DNA from: Flavobacteriaceae bacterium
Lineage (GTDB): Bacteria > Bacteroidota > Bacteroidia > Flavobacteriales > Flavobacteriaceae
Assembly (NCBI GenBank): GCA_002703065.1
Contig: PAEO01000015.1
Span: 22,061-36,731, forward strand
Length of the DNA: 14,671 nt
Direction of reading: 5' to 3'
Notes under the pieces: model-generated
The model's input: the letters and a program-made list of their open reading frames with translations, nothing else
Told to the model about the DNA's origin: nothing
The model's database searches: none
Shown here: positions 6,439 to 14,499 of the stretch, piece after piece
How the letters are laid out: every line of letters starts with the position of its first letter
Numbering within the stretch: the first letter of the stretch is position 1
Position numbers and translations under genes: made by a program

Positions 6439-7959
6439 GTGAAGAGCCTATCTAAACTTAATTCTCCAAATAATCAAAATTCCGGATCTCTTTATTCATT
6501 ACAAAAAGGAAAAATTCCTCCACAAGCTGTTGATTTAGAAGAGATTGTTCTTGGAGCTATGATGATTGACAAAAAAGGTGTCGATCAAGTTATAGATATT
6601 TTACATTCTGAAGTCTTCTATAAAGATATACACAAAGCTATCTTTGAAGCAATCATTAGTTTATTTGAAAAACAAGAGCCTATTGACATAAAAACTGTTT
6701 CTTATCAATTAAAAAAAGACTCTAAACTCTCTTTTGTAGGTGGAGATGTTTATTTAATTGACCTAACCCAAAAAGTTTCTTCTTCAGCCCATATTGAATT
6801 TCATTCAAGAATTATTCTACAAAAATATATTCAAAGAAGACTTATTGAAATTTCAAATGAAATAATTGAAAATTCTTATGATGAAACAAGTGATGTTTTT
6901 GATTTATTGGATGCAGCAGAATCTAAAATTTACGATATATCTCAAGGCAACCTAAAAAAGAATTCTCAAACTGCTGAAAGTTTAGTAAGTCTAGCAAAAG
7001 CAAAGATTGAAGAAATATCAAAAAAAGAGGGGCTAAGTGGTATTCCATCTGGTTTTCATGAAATTGATAAACTAACATCAGGATGGCAAGAAAGTGATTT
7101 AATAATTATAGCAGCGAGACCGGGAATGGGTAAAACAGCTTTTACTCTTTCAATGGCTAGAAATATCTCTGTCGAGAATAATATTCCTGTAGCATTTTTC
7201 TCTCTTGAAATGTCAGCAATTCAGCTCATTACTAGATTGATTTCCTCTGAGACGGGACTTAATTCTGAGAAATTGAGAAGTGGAAAGCTAGAAAAGTTTG
7301 AGTGGGAACAATTAAATGTAAAAGTTTCAAAGTTAGAAAGTGCTCCTTTATATATTGATGATACACCTTCTTTATCAATTTTTGACTTAAGAGCAAAAGC
7401 AAGAAGACTGTCTTCTCAGTATTCTATTAAATTAATAGTCTTAGATTATTTACAATTGATGACTGTAGGTTCATCCCAAAAAACAGGGAATAGGGAACAA
7501 GAAATATCAACAATTTCAAGAAACTTAAAAGCTCTTGCAAAGGAATTAGAAATTCCGATTATAGCTCTTTCTCAGCTTTCAAGAGCTGTTGAATTAAGAG
7601 GTGGAACTAAGAGGCCGATACTTTCTGATTTACGTGAATCTGGAGCAATTGAACAAGATGCGGATATTGTTTCGTTCTTATATAGACCTGAATATTATAA
7701 AATGGATGAATGGGATGATGAAGACAGAACACCATCGGCAGGGCAAGCTGAATTCATAGTCTCAAAACATAGAAATGGAGGTTTAAATTCTATAAAACTT
7801 AAATTTATAAGCTCTCTAGGAAAATTTGAGAATTTGAACTCCATCGAAAATCCATTTGAATTCCAATCTAAAATCAACAATGATTTTAGAATAAATCCAG
7901 ATCAAGCATTTGAAAGTGGAAGCTACAGAAATGAGGATGGTGAGGATGAACCGTTCTAA
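6439..7959 (+). CDS. dnaB: Replicative DNA helicase DnaB
   Basis: The 506-residue protein is the hexameric helicase that unwinds DNA at the replication fork. After a short variable lead it shows GKIPPQAVDLEEIVLGAMM, the start of the DnaB N-terminal domain (to about 125), a linker, and a RecA-type motor domain from about 200. Walker A is RPGMGKT (227-233), the catalytic Glu is in FFSLEMS (257), Walker B is LIVLDYLQLM (332-341), and QLSRAVELRGGTKRPILSDLRESGAIEQDAD and SKHRNGG supply the DNA-binding and arginine-finger region. The start must be the GTG at 6439: a TAA lies 12 bases upstream in frame, and the first Met (residue 41) would cut off conserved sequence. The C-terminus NEDGEDEPF looks like the acidic tip of SSB proteins. 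A 103-base spacer after accA holds no clear promoter or other feature. The gene ends 3 bases before the stop of convergent rplT. Confidence 0.97.
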   Translation: MKSLSKLNSPNNQNSGSLYSLQKGKIPPQAVDLEEIVLGAMMIDKKGVDQVIDILHSEVFYKDIHKAIFEAIISLFEKQEPIDIKTVSYQLKKDSKLSFVGGDVYLIDLTQKVSSSAHIEFHSRIILQKYIQRRLIEISNEIIENSYDETSDVFDLLDAAESKIYDISQGNLKKNSQTAESLVSLAKAKIEEISKKEGLSGIPSGFHEIDKLTSGWQESDLIIIAARPGMGKTAFTLSMARNISVENNIPVAFFSLEMSAIQLITRLISSETGLNSEKLRSGKLEKFEWEQLNVKVSKLESAPLYIDDTPSLSIFDLRAKARRLSSQYSIKLIVLDYLQLMTVGSSQKTGNREQEISTISRNLKALAKELEIPIIALSQLSRAVELRGGTKRPILSDLRESGAIEQDADIVSFLYRPEYYKMDEWDDEDRTPSAGQAEFIVSKHRNGGLNSIKLKFISSLGKFENLNSIENPFEFQSKINNDFRINPDQAFESGSYRNEDGEDEPF

Positions 7960-7962
7960 CTT

Positions 7963-8307
7963 TTATTTTAAGCTTTTTATTATTTGCTCAAATTTTTTAG
8001 GATCATTCATTGCTAGATCTGCTAATACTTTTCTATTAATTGAAATGTTGTTCGACTTGAGTTTAGATATTAGTTCAGAATAATTTAATCCATGTTCTCT
8101 AGCACCAGCATTGATTCTTGTAATCCAAAGAGATCTGAACACTCTTTTTCTATTTTTTCTATCTCTATATGCATAAGATAATGCTTTCTCAACAGCATTT
8201 TTAGCTACTGTATAAACATTTTTTCTTCTTCCAAAATAACCCTTAGCTTTTTTTAGAATTTTCTTTCTTTTTTGTCTAGATGCTACTGTATTAACTGATC
8301 TTGGCAT
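7963..8307 (-). CDS. rplT: 50S ribosomal protein L20
   Basis: The 114-residue protein binds 23S rRNA early in assembly of the large subunit. It is basic and matches L20 along its length: [28 protein letters not shown] at the start, the helical [23 protein letters not shown] (about 59-81), and a C-terminal globular part with [22 protein letters not shown]. It is last in the thrS-infC-rpmI-rplT order. In E. coli L20 represses translation of rpmI and itself by binding the mRNA; here the 70-base spacer before rplT can form a hairpin that might serve such control (inference). Only three bases separate its stop from that of dnaB on the other strand. Confidence 0.98.
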   Translation of the reverse strand: MPRSVNTVASRQKRKKILKKAKGYFGRRKNVYTVAKNAVEKALSYAYRDRKNRKRVFRSLWITRINAGAREHGLNYSELISKLKSNNISINRKVLADLAMNDPKKFEQIIKSLK

Positions 8308-8321
8308 TTTAATTAATTTTT

Positions 8322-8363
8322 GGCTAAGGTGTTATTTAAATAAACTTTTTTGGACCTTTTGCC
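8322..8363 (-). promoter_or_regulatory. Candidate structured RNA element before rplT (possible L20 control site)
   Basis: The 70-base rpmI-rplT spacer, read on the minus strand, contains GGC-AA-AAGGT paired with ACCTT-A-GCC. This gives eight pairs with a small asymmetric internal loop, enclosing the A/T palindrome TTATTTAAATAA, which can form an upper hairpin. Nearly all G and C in the spacer lie in this stem. The stem ends 14 bases before the rplT ATG, and those bases are all A/T. Ribosomal-protein operons often have autogenous control hairpins, and L20 is known to repress its own operon in E. coli and Bacillus. The pairing is seen; a regulatory role is inferred without comparative support. 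Confidence 0.3.
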
Positions 8364-8377
8364 TGTTTAACAAATTC

Positions 8378-8575
8378 TTATTTTAATCTTAATTGTTTTT
8401 TTATGTTTGGTAAATCACTATCATTAACCAAACCATCATGAGTAAGTTTAAGTTTTCTTTTTTTAGATTTTTTAGTTAGAATGTGATTTTTAAAAGCATG
8501 TTTTCTTTTAATCTTTCCAGTTCCAGTGACCTTGAATCTTTTTTTTGCACTAGATTTTGTCTTCTGTTTACTCAT
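8378..8575 (-). CDS. rpmI: 50S ribosomal protein L35
   Basis: The 65-residue basic protein matches L35 throughout: [40 protein letters not shown], followed by [18 protein letters not shown]35 is a small component of the large ribosomal subunit. It starts two bases after the infC stop and lies in the conserved infC-rpmI-rplT order, so translation is probably coupled to infC. Length and composition are normal for the family. Confidence 0.97.
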   Translation of the reverse strand: MSKQKTKSSAKKRFKVTGTGKIKRKHAFKNHILTKKSKKRKLKLTHDGLVNDSDLPNIKKQLRLK

Positions 8576-8577
8576 TT

Positions 8578-9138
8578 TTACTTTTTTGTCTTTTTTGGGC
8601 TCACAAACATAATCATTTTTTTTCCTTCTAGCCTAGGTAATTGCTCAACTTTTCCATATTCTTCAAGTTCTTGAGCTAATTTTAATAACAATATTTGACC
8701 TTGCTCTTTAAAAATTATTGATCTTCCTTTAAAAAATACAAATGCTTTTAATTTAGCTCCATCCTCTAAAAACTTTATTGCATGTTTTTTCTTAAACTCG
8801 TAATCATGTTGGTCTGTCTGGGGACCAAATCTGATTTCTTTTACGACTACTTTTTGAGTTTTAGCTTTTAGTATCTTTTCTCTTTTTCTTTGATCATATA
8901 AAAACTTTTTATAATCTAAGGCTTTGCAAACTGGTGGACTGGCTTTAGGAGAGATTTCCACAAGATCTGTTTCAAGTCTTTTTGCGATATCTAATGCTTT
9001 AGAAATTGCATAAATTCCTATTTCTACATTATCCCCAACTAATCGAACTTCTCTCGATGTTATTTCCTCATTTATTTTATGAGGATTTTGTTTAATTACT
9101 CTTCCAGGTCTTCGACCTCTTCTTCTTCTAAGTGCTAT
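8578..9138 (-). CDS. infC: Translation initiation factor IF-3, likely non-AUG (AUA) start
   Basis: IF3 binds the 30S subunit, keeps 50S away and proofreads the start codon and initiator tRNA. From 8961 to 8578 the frame encodes [70 protein letters not shown] and [15 protein letters not shown], the linker and C-terminal domain. The conserved N-terminal domain continues upstream in the same frame: [40 protein letters not shown], preceded by a basic [12 protein letters not shown]. No in-frame ATG, GTG, TTG or CTG exists between the thrS stop (9151) and the GTG at 8961, which is an internal conserved Val. The ATA at 9138 precedes GCA CTT AGA, where relatives have Met-Ala-Ile/Leu-Arg, so I place the start there (186 residues). 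E. coli infC uses AUU, which IF3 rejects as autoregulation; the same is inferred here. The gene lies 12 bases after thrS and 2 before rpmI. Confidence 0.93.
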   Translation of the reverse strand: MALRRRRGRRPGRVIKQNPHKINEEITSREVRLVGDNVEIGIYAISKALDIAKRLETDLVEISPKASPPVCKALDYKKFLYDQRKREKILKAKTQKVVVKEIRFGPQTDQHDYEFKKKHAIKFLEDGAKLKAFVFFKGRSIIFKEQGQILLLKLAQELEEYGKVEQLPRLEGKKMIMFVSPKKTKK

Positions 9139-9150
9139 AGCTTTAAATTT

Positions 9151-11082
9151 TTAATTATATGATTCCTTTTCTTCTTTTTTAATGTAATCTACTAATTCAT
9201 TGATTTTCATTTCTCCAATTATCTTACCACCATGAGCTCTCACTGATATAATTTCATTTTCAATTTCTTTATCACCAATAATTCCCATAAATGGTATTTT
9301 CATTTTTTCTGAATCACGAATCTTCTTTCCAACTGTCTCGTTCCTAGTATCGTAAGTTGCGCGAATTTCGGACTTTTCTAATAATTTTGAAACTTTTTCA
9401 GTGTAATTTTCATGATTTCCACCAACAGCAATTAAAATTATTTGTTTTGAAATTAACCATAAGGGGAAATTACCTCCAGTATGCTCAATTAAAATGGCGA
9501 CAAATCTTTCTAAACTACCAAAAGGGGCTCTGTGTATCATTACAGGTCTAGAATTTTCATTTTTTTCATTTTTATATGTTAAATCAAATCTTTCTGGTAA
9601 GTTATAGTCCACTTGAATCGTTCCAAGTTGCCATTCACGGTTAAGAGCATCTTTCACCATGAAATCTAGTTTAGGCCCATAGAAAGCGGCTTCACCATGT
9701 TTAATTCTATATTCTAATCCTTTTTCTTTTGTAGCATCAATTATTGCTTTTTCAGCTTCATTCCAATTATCATCATTACCAATATATTTATCTCTATTTT
9801 CATTATCTCTCAGGGAAATTTGTGCTGTAAAATTTTCAAATCCAAGTGATTTAAAAACATACAGAACTAAATCAATTACATTTTTGAATTCAGAAATCAG
9901 TTGTTCATGAGTACAAAATATGTGAGCATCATCTTGAGTAAAACCTCTTGCACGAGTTAGTCCATGTAATTCACCACTTTGTTCGTATCTGTAGACTGTG
10001 CCGAATTCTGCATATCTTTTTGGCAAGTCCCTATAACTCCATTGTTGAGAATTATAAATTTCACAATGATGAGGACAATTCATTGGCTTTAATAAAAACT
10101 CTTCATTGTCATTTGGAGTTTTTATTGGTTGAAAGCTGTCTTCACCATATTTTTCATAATGCCCAGATGTTTCATATAGTTTTTTACTACCAATGTGTGG
10201 TGAAACTACCATTTCATATCCAGCTTCTTTTTGTGCTTTTTTCAGAAAATTTTCAAGTTTGTTCCTAAGTTCAGCTCCCTCAGGTAACCATAGTGGAAGT
10301 CCTTGACCAACTTTATCTGAAAATGTAAAAAGATTTAACTTTTTTCCAAGAACTCTGTGATCTCTTTTTTTAGCTTTCTCCAACATTTGAAGGTGTTCAT
10401 TAAGTAGTTTTTGTTTTGGAAAGGAAATTCCATAAATCCTTGTTAATTGTTTGTTTTTTTCATCACCTCTCCAGTATGCTCCAGCTACATTTAATAGTTT
10501 AATTGACTTTATAAAACCAGTATTTGGAAGATGTCCCCCTTTACACAAATCAGTAAAGTTAGAATGATCGCAAAATGTAATTTTACCCTCTAAATTTTCA
10601 ATTAGTTCTGATTTGTATTCATTCTCATTTATTGTGTAATATTTTCGAGCGTCTTTTTTTGATAATTCTCTAAGTTTAAACTCATGATTTTCTTTAGAAA
10701 TTTCCAGAATTCTTTTTTCTATTTTTTCAAAATCATTTTCTGAGAAACTATGATCTCCAAAATCTACATCGTAATAAAAACCAGATTTGATTGCAGGACC
10801 TATAGTTAATTTTGAATGAGGATAAATTTCCAAAATAACTTGAGCTAAAACGTGAGCTGTTGAATGCCAAAATGCTGCTTTTCCTTCTTTGTCATCCCAT
10901 TTAAAAAATCTAATCAATCCGTCATTTTCTAGTCTTGTATGAACTTCAATAATTTCATCATCGTATGAAGCACTTAATACCTTTCCTGCTAAGGAGTTAC
11001 TTATAGATTTAGCAATTTCATAGGGTGTAATTCCTTTTTCATATTTTCTAATGGAATTGTCTGGAAAAGTAATGTTGATCAT
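9151..11082 (-). CDS. thrS: Threonyl-tRNA synthetase
   Basis: The 643-residue class II synthetase charges tRNA-Thr. Domains in order are: TGS (about 1-62); editing domain with HSTAH (His73, His77) and DLCKGGH (Cys180, His184), which removes Ser from mischarged tRNA; catalytic core from about 245; and C-terminal anticodon-binding domain from about 545 (IILIAVGG...). The catalytic zinc ligands are in MNCPHH (Cys336), QDDAHIF (His387) and VMIHRAP (His517), matching E. coli Cys334, His385 and His511. Class II motifs appear in RYEQSGELHGLTRARGFTQDD and GSLERFVAILIEHTGG. Length is normal. It follows the small membrane protein gene by 3 bases and precedes infC by 12, in the classical thrS-infC-rpmI-rplT order. 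I see no T-box or tRNA-like leader, and there is no room for one. Confidence 0.98.
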   Translation of the reverse strand: MINITFPDNSIRKYEKGITPYEIAKSISNSLAGKVLSASYDDEIIEVHTRLENDGLIRFFKWDDKEGKAAFWHSTAHVLAQVILEIYPHSKLTIGPAIKSGFYYDVDFGDHSFSENDFEKIEKRILEISKENHEFKLRELSKKDARKYYTINENEYKSELIENLEGKITFCDHSNFTDLCKGGHLPNTGFIKSIKLLNVAGAYWRGDEKNKQLTRIYGISFPKQKLLNEHLQMLEKAKKRDHRVLGKKLNLFTFSDKVGQGLPLWLPEGAELRNKLENFLKKAQKEAGYEMVVSPHIGSKKLYETSGHYEKYGEDSFQPIKTPNDNEEFLLKPMNCPHHCEIYNSQQWSYRDLPKRYAEFGTVYRYEQSGELHGLTRARGFTQDDAHIFCTHEQLISEFKNVIDLVLYVFKSLGFENFTAQISLRDNENRDKYIGNDDNWNEAEKAIIDATKEKGLEYRIKHGEAAFYGPKLDFMVKDALNREWQLGTIQVDYNLPERFDLTYKNEKNENSRPVMIHRAPFGSLERFVAILIEHTGGNFPLWLISKQIILIAVGGNHENYTEKVSKLLEKSEIRATYDTRNETVGKKIRDSEKMKIPFMGIIGDKEIENEIISVRAHGGKIIGEMKINELVDYIKKEEKESYN

Positions 11083-11085
11083 CTT

Positions 11086-11316
11086 CTAAAAATCTTTTTC
11101 AAAAATATGTTTAATAATGGACATAATACCTGAGTATAGAGCTAAAATTGCACATAAACATAAAATTAATCCAACAATCAAAACATAATAATACCATTCG
11201 TGGGACTCGTTCTTAAATGCTTGAAACAAGATTGTAGGACCTAAAAACATTAAAAAAAGACTAATAAGAAGTTTTTTAAAGCCAATACTTAAATAATTTT
11301 TATCCATTAGATTCAT
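11086..11316 (-). CDS. Small two-helix membrane protein of unknown function (DUF6095-like)
   Basis: The 76-residue product has two hydrophobic segments, about 15-32 (LLISLFLMFLGPTILFQAF) and 44-66 (VLIVGLILCLCAILALYSGIM), separated by a short polar stretch with NESHEWYYY. It ends in a short charged tail (HIFEKDF). The pattern, with a GP in the first helix and YY before the second, resembles a family of small conserved Flavobacteriia membrane proteins that I recall as DUF6095; this needs a profile search. Function is unknown. The first Met gives a 17-base overlap with lgt; a second Met at codon 4 (11307) would give 8 bases. It ends 3 bases before thrS. The tight position between lgt and thrS supports a real gene. 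Confidence 0.75.
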   Translation of the reverse strand: MNLMDKNYLSIGFKKLLISLFLMFLGPTILFQAFKNESHEWYYYVLIVGLILCLCAILALYSGIMSIIKHIFEKDF

Positions 11317-12133
11317 TTTTTAAGCTTATTGTTATTAATGATAATCCAATTAAAATAAATGGAATACTTAACCATTGACCAGTTGATAATATTCCTAATG
11401 CTTCTTCAATTCCTCCTTGACTTTCTTTGACATACTCTACAATAAATCTAATTCCAAATAATATAATTAAAAAGAGGCCAAAAATAAATCCTCTCTTTTG
11501 ACTAAGTTTTGTTTTGTTGTAAATGAATATTAAAAGAATAAATAAAAGTAAATATCCAAATGCTTCGTACAACTGTGCAGGGTGTCTAGGTAGTACTTCA
11601 GATCTGTTTAAAAAAATAACGCCAAAATCTGAATTGGTATATTTTCCTACAATTTCAGAGTTAAAAAAATTACCTATTCTTACAAACATGCCACCTAAAG
11701 CAACAGCGATAACAATTCTATCAAAAATCCAAAGAACTGAATCATATTTGTATCGAATTTTATATAAAATTATAGATATAATAATCCCAACTGTAGCTCC
11801 ATGACTAGATAATCCTCTAAATCCTATAAATTCCCACCCTGAGCTATCTATCTTAAAAGGAAGAAAAATTTCAAGAAGATTATTTTGAAAATAATCCCAG
11901 TTGTAAAAGAACACTTCTCCTAATCTGGCTCCAACGATTGTACCAACCACCATATGAACAAGGAAAGGATCCAATAATGCTATATCTTTATTTTCTTTAA
12001 TGTATATTTTTTTCATTATTCTAAATCCGATGTAGAAAGCTAATAAAAACATTAAGCTGTACCAGTGAATTGCAATCGGCCCTATTGAGATTACTTTTAC
12101 ATTAGGAGACCATTCTATTATTAAATCATTCAT
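11300..12133 (-). CDS. lgt: Prolipoprotein diacylglyceryl transferase
   Basis: The 277-residue inner-membrane enzyme adds diacylglycerol from phosphatidylglycerol to the lipobox Cys of prolipoproteins, the first step of lipoprotein maturation. Visible motifs are the IHWYSLMFLLAFYIG first helix, GARLGEVFFYNWDYF (about 68-82), FRGLSSHGATVG with His111 (equivalent to E. coli His103), the signature VRIGNFFNSEIVGK with Arg152 and Asn155, HPAQLYEAFGYL, and GIRFIVEYVKE with Arg229 and Glu233. Seven membrane segments are expected. It abuts the yidD stop with no spacing and overlaps the next small membrane protein gene, so it belongs to a tightly packed operon. Flavobacteria make many surface lipoproteins, consistent with an essential role. 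Confidence 0.97.
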   Translation of the reverse strand: MNDLIIEWSPNVKVISIGPIAIHWYSLMFLLAFYIGFRIMKKIYIKENKDIALLDPFLVHMVVGTIVGARLGEVFFYNWDYFQNNLLEIFLPFKIDSSGWEFIGFRGLSSHGATVGIIISIILYKIRYKYDSVLWIFDRIVIAVALGGMFVRIGNFFNSEIVGKYTNSDFGVIFLNRSEVLPRHPAQLYEAFGYLLLFILLIFIYNKTKLSQKRGFIFGLFLIILFGIRFIVEYVKESQGGIEEALGILSTGQWLSIPFILIGLSLITISLKNESNG

Positions 12134-12370
12134 TTACTTTGATTTTTTACTTGGGACAGGATCATGACCTGAACCACCCCACGCATGACATCTTGAAATT
12201 CTTATTATCGAGTAGTACATTCCTAAAATAAGTCCATGTTTTTTTAGCGCTTCCACAGCGTAATTCGAACAGGTTGGGTTAAACCTACAATTTTTACCTA
12301 TCATGGGAGAAATTAAAAATTGATATATTTTAATTAAAAAAACAAATGGAAAAATTATAATTTCTCTCAT
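12134..12370 (-). CDS. yidD: Membrane protein insertion efficiency factor YidD
   Basis: The 78-residue protein matches the YidD (DUF37) family: an N-terminal amphipathic or hydrophobic helix ([22 protein letters not shown]), then [19 protein letters not shown] with Cys28 and Cys34, and a C-terminal [17 protein letters not shown] with Cys61. YidD is thought to help YidC-dependent insertion of membrane proteins. In many bacteria it lies beside rnpA and yidC; here it sits between cysS and lgt. It overlaps cysS by 4 bases (ATGA), and its stop directly abuts the lgt ATG. Length and motifs are typical. Confidence 0.96.
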   Translation of the reverse strand: MREIIIFPFVFLIKIYQFLISPMIGKNCRFNPTCSNYAVEALKKHGLILGMYYSIIRISRCHAWGGSGHDPVPSKKSK

Positions 12371-13806
12371 TGTTCATCATTAATATTAATCCCAAGTTTT
12401 GAAAGTTTGTCTCTGATTAAATCTGAAACTTCATAGTTTTTTTTATCTCTTTCTTTATCTCTTATTTCTAACAAAATATCAAGAACTTCGCCTAATTGAT
12501 TTTTTTCAGACTTTGCATCATCAAAACCTAGAATATCAGTGTAGAAAATTGAAAAGTATTCTTGATACTTTTTAAGATTAACGGAGTCTATGTTTTTGCT
12601 TTTGCTTTTAATGTCTTGAATTTCTTTATATAAGTTAAAAAATTCAGCAATTAATTTTGGAGAATTAAAATCATCATTCATAGAACTATAACAATTTTTA
12701 ATCCATAATTCTGCATCACAATCATTTTCATTTCCAGGAACTATTAATTCTAATTCTTTATAGATAGTTTTAATTTTTTCATATGCTTTTTCAGACGCCT
12801 TTAATGCTTCATCTGATAAATCAAGAGTGTTTCTGTAATGAGCTTGATAAATGAAGAATTTTAGTACCATTGGAGAATAACTCTTTGAAAATATATTATT
12901 TGAACCATTGAAAATTTCAAAAGGTAGTACTGAATTACCAGCTGATTTTGACATTTTTTTTCCATTAAGAGTAAGCATATTGGTGTGAATCCAATAATTT
13001 GCAGGATTATTTCCATATACAGATTTTGATTGAGCAATTTCACAGTCATGATGAGGAAATTTTAAATCTAAACCACCTCCATGAATATCAAACTTTTCTC
13101 CGAGATATTTATGCCCCATAGCTGAGCATTCAATATGCCACCCTGGAAACCCAGATCCCCATGGTGATCGCCATTTCATAATATGAGATTTGTTGGCTTT
13201 TTTCCACAAAGCAAAATCTTGTGGATTTTTTTTATCACTTGATCCATCAAGTGTTCTGGATTCATTTATTATATCATCAAAGTTTCTATTACTTAGTTCA
13301 CCATAATTAAAGTCTTTAGAAAAACTAATTAAATCAAAATAAACAGATCCATTTTTGTCATATGCATAGCCATTCTTAATTATTTTTTCAATCATCTCAA
13401 TTTGCTCAATTATGTGTCCAGTAGCAGTTGGTTCTATGTCAGGATTTTGTAGTTTAAAAAAATTTAGAATTGAATGAAATTCATTTGTGTATTTCTGCAC
13501 AACTTCCATGGGTTCAATTTTTTCTATTCTAGCTCTTTTAATTATTTTATCCTCTGAACTATCATCAGTTAAATGTCCAACATCAGTAATGTTTCTGACA
13601 TACCTCACATTATAATCCAAGTGTTTTAAATATCTATATATTAAGTCAAAAGAAATAAAGGTTCTACAATTTCCTAGATGAACAGTGTCGTAGACAGTAG
13701 GCCCACACACATACATTCCAACTAGGTCTTTATTTATAGACTTAAAAGCTTCTTTTTTGGATGATAATGAGTTGTATATTTTTAGGTGTTGTTTGTAAGC
13801 TGACAT
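12367..13806 (-). CDS. cysS: Cysteinyl-tRNA synthetase
   Basis: The 479-residue class I synthetase charges tRNA-Cys. The HIGH motif is HLGN (43-46) after [10 protein letters not shown], and the KMSKS motif is at 284-288 ([10 protein letters not shown]). Zinc ligands that recognise the Cys substrate are Cys34, Cys227 (WHIECSAM), His252 and Glu256 (FPHHDCE). [11 protein letters not shown] and [15 protein letters not shown] are family hallmarks. The C-terminal half carries the helical DALR-type domain ([27 protein letters not shown]) and ends with a region predicted to contact the anticodon arm ([24 protein letters not shown]). It follows folE by 2 bases and overlaps yidD by 4. Nothing looks broken. 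Confidence 0.98.
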   Translation of the reverse strand: MSAYKQHLKIYNSLSSKKEAFKSINKDLVGMYVCGPTVYDTVHLGNCRTFISFDLIYRYLKHLDYNVRYVRNITDVGHLTDDSSEDKIIKRARIEKIEPMEVVQKYTNEFHSILNFFKLQNPDIEPTATGHIIEQIEMIEKIIKNGYAYDKNGSVYFDLISFSKDFNYGELSNRNFDDIINESRTLDGSSDKKNPQDFALWKKANKSHIMKWRSPWGSGFPGWHIECSAMGHKYLGEKFDIHGGGLDLKFPHHDCEIAQSKSVYGNNPANYWIHTNMLTLNGKKMSKSAGNSVLPFEIFNGSNNIFSKSYSPMVLKFFIYQAHYRNTLDLSDEALKASEKAYEKIKTIYKELELIVPGNENDCDAELWIKNCYSSMNDDFNSPKLIAEFFNLYKEIQDIKSKSKNIDSVNLKKYQEYFSIFYTDILGFDDAKSEKNQLGEVLDILLEIRDKERDKKNYEVSDLIRDKLSKLGININDEQ

Positions 13807-13808
13807 TA

Positions 13809-14489
13809 TTATTTTAGTTGGCTGTCAGAACGAATATAATCTAAAAATTCTCTTTTTATTGATTTGTCCTTGAATTTACCACCAAATTCACCAGTAACTG
13901 TACTGCAATCAATGTGTCTAATTCCTCTTGAATTAACACACATATGTTTTGCATCTATAACACAAGCTACATTCTCTGTGCCTAGAAAATCTTGTAATTT
14001 TCTAACAATTTGAATATTTAATCTTTCTTGTACTTGTGGTCTTCTGGCATAATAGTCAACAATTCTATTCATTTTCGAAAGCCCAATAACATTTCCATTG
14101 GAAAAATAAGCAACATGAGCTTTTCCATATATTGGTAATAAATGGTGTTCACAAGTTGAAAAAACAGTTATGTTTTTTTCAACTAACATTTCTTTGTATT
14201 TATATTTATTATCAAACGTAGAACCTTTTGGTAAATTTTTGGGATTAAGACCTCTAAATATTTCATTGACATATGCTTTTGCAACTCTTAAAGGCGTGCC
14301 TTTAAGGCTGTCATCAGTCATGTCCATACCAAGAGTATGGAGTATTTCGCCTACATTCTTTTTTATTAAATCTATTTTTTCTTGATCTGAAAGTTCAAAA
14401 GCATCTTCTCTTAACGGTGTTTCAATTGAGAATTTTTTATGATCTGATTCTATAAGATCAAGATCTTCAAGAAATTTATTGTATTTCAT
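13809..14489 (-). CDS. folE: GTP cyclohydrolase I (type FolE)
   Basis: The 226-residue enzyme converts GTP to 7,8-dihydroneopterin triphosphate, the first step to folate and, through related steps, to queuosine precursors. Zinc ligands are visible as Cys113 and His116 in STCEHHLLP and Cys184 in KHMCVNSRG, matching E. coli Cys110, His113 and Cys181. Other family stretches are [38 protein letters not shown] (136-158) and [11 protein letters not shown]. The N-terminal 25 residues are variable. It appears to be first in the long minus-strand run leading through cysS to rplT; a TAnnTTTG box lies 10 bases before the ATG. All three zinc ligands are present, so the zinc-independent FolE2 (FolE1B) form is excluded. 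Confidence 0.97.
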   Translation of the reverse strand: MKYNKFLEDLDLIESDHKKFSIETPLREDAFELSDQEKIDLIKKNVGEILHTLGMDMTDDSLKGTPLRVAKAYVNEIFRGLNPKNLPKGSTFDNKYKYKEMLVEKNITVFSTCEHHLLPIYGKAHVAYFSNGNVIGLSKMNRIVDYYARRPQVQERLNIQIVRKLQDFLGTENVACVIDAKHMCVNSRGIRHIDCSTVTGEFGGKFKDKSIKREFLDYIRSDSQLK

Positions 14490-14499
14490 AATTGTATTG

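Noticed and set aside
8578..8961. infC starting at the GTG at 8961 (127 residues)
   Set aside because: This would remove the conserved IF3 N-terminal domain, which is plainly encoded upstream in the same frame; the GTG is an internal Val in the conserved LVEISP stretch.
9118..9132. AGA trinucleotide repeat at the start of infC as a slippage site
   Set aside because: It encodes the Arg-rich leader usual in Bacteroidetes IF3, and only four tandem AGA codons are present; no frameshift is needed to read the gene.
9948..10268. Plus-strand open frame of 106 codons opposite thrS
   Set aside because: It lies wholly antisense to a conserved part of the ThrRS catalytic domain; its His/Cys/Phe-rich composition is what a shadow frame of A/T-rich DNA gives.
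11523..11804. Plus-strand open frame of 93 codons opposite lgt
   Set aside because: Antisense to the conserved lgt core; no recognisable domain or start context.
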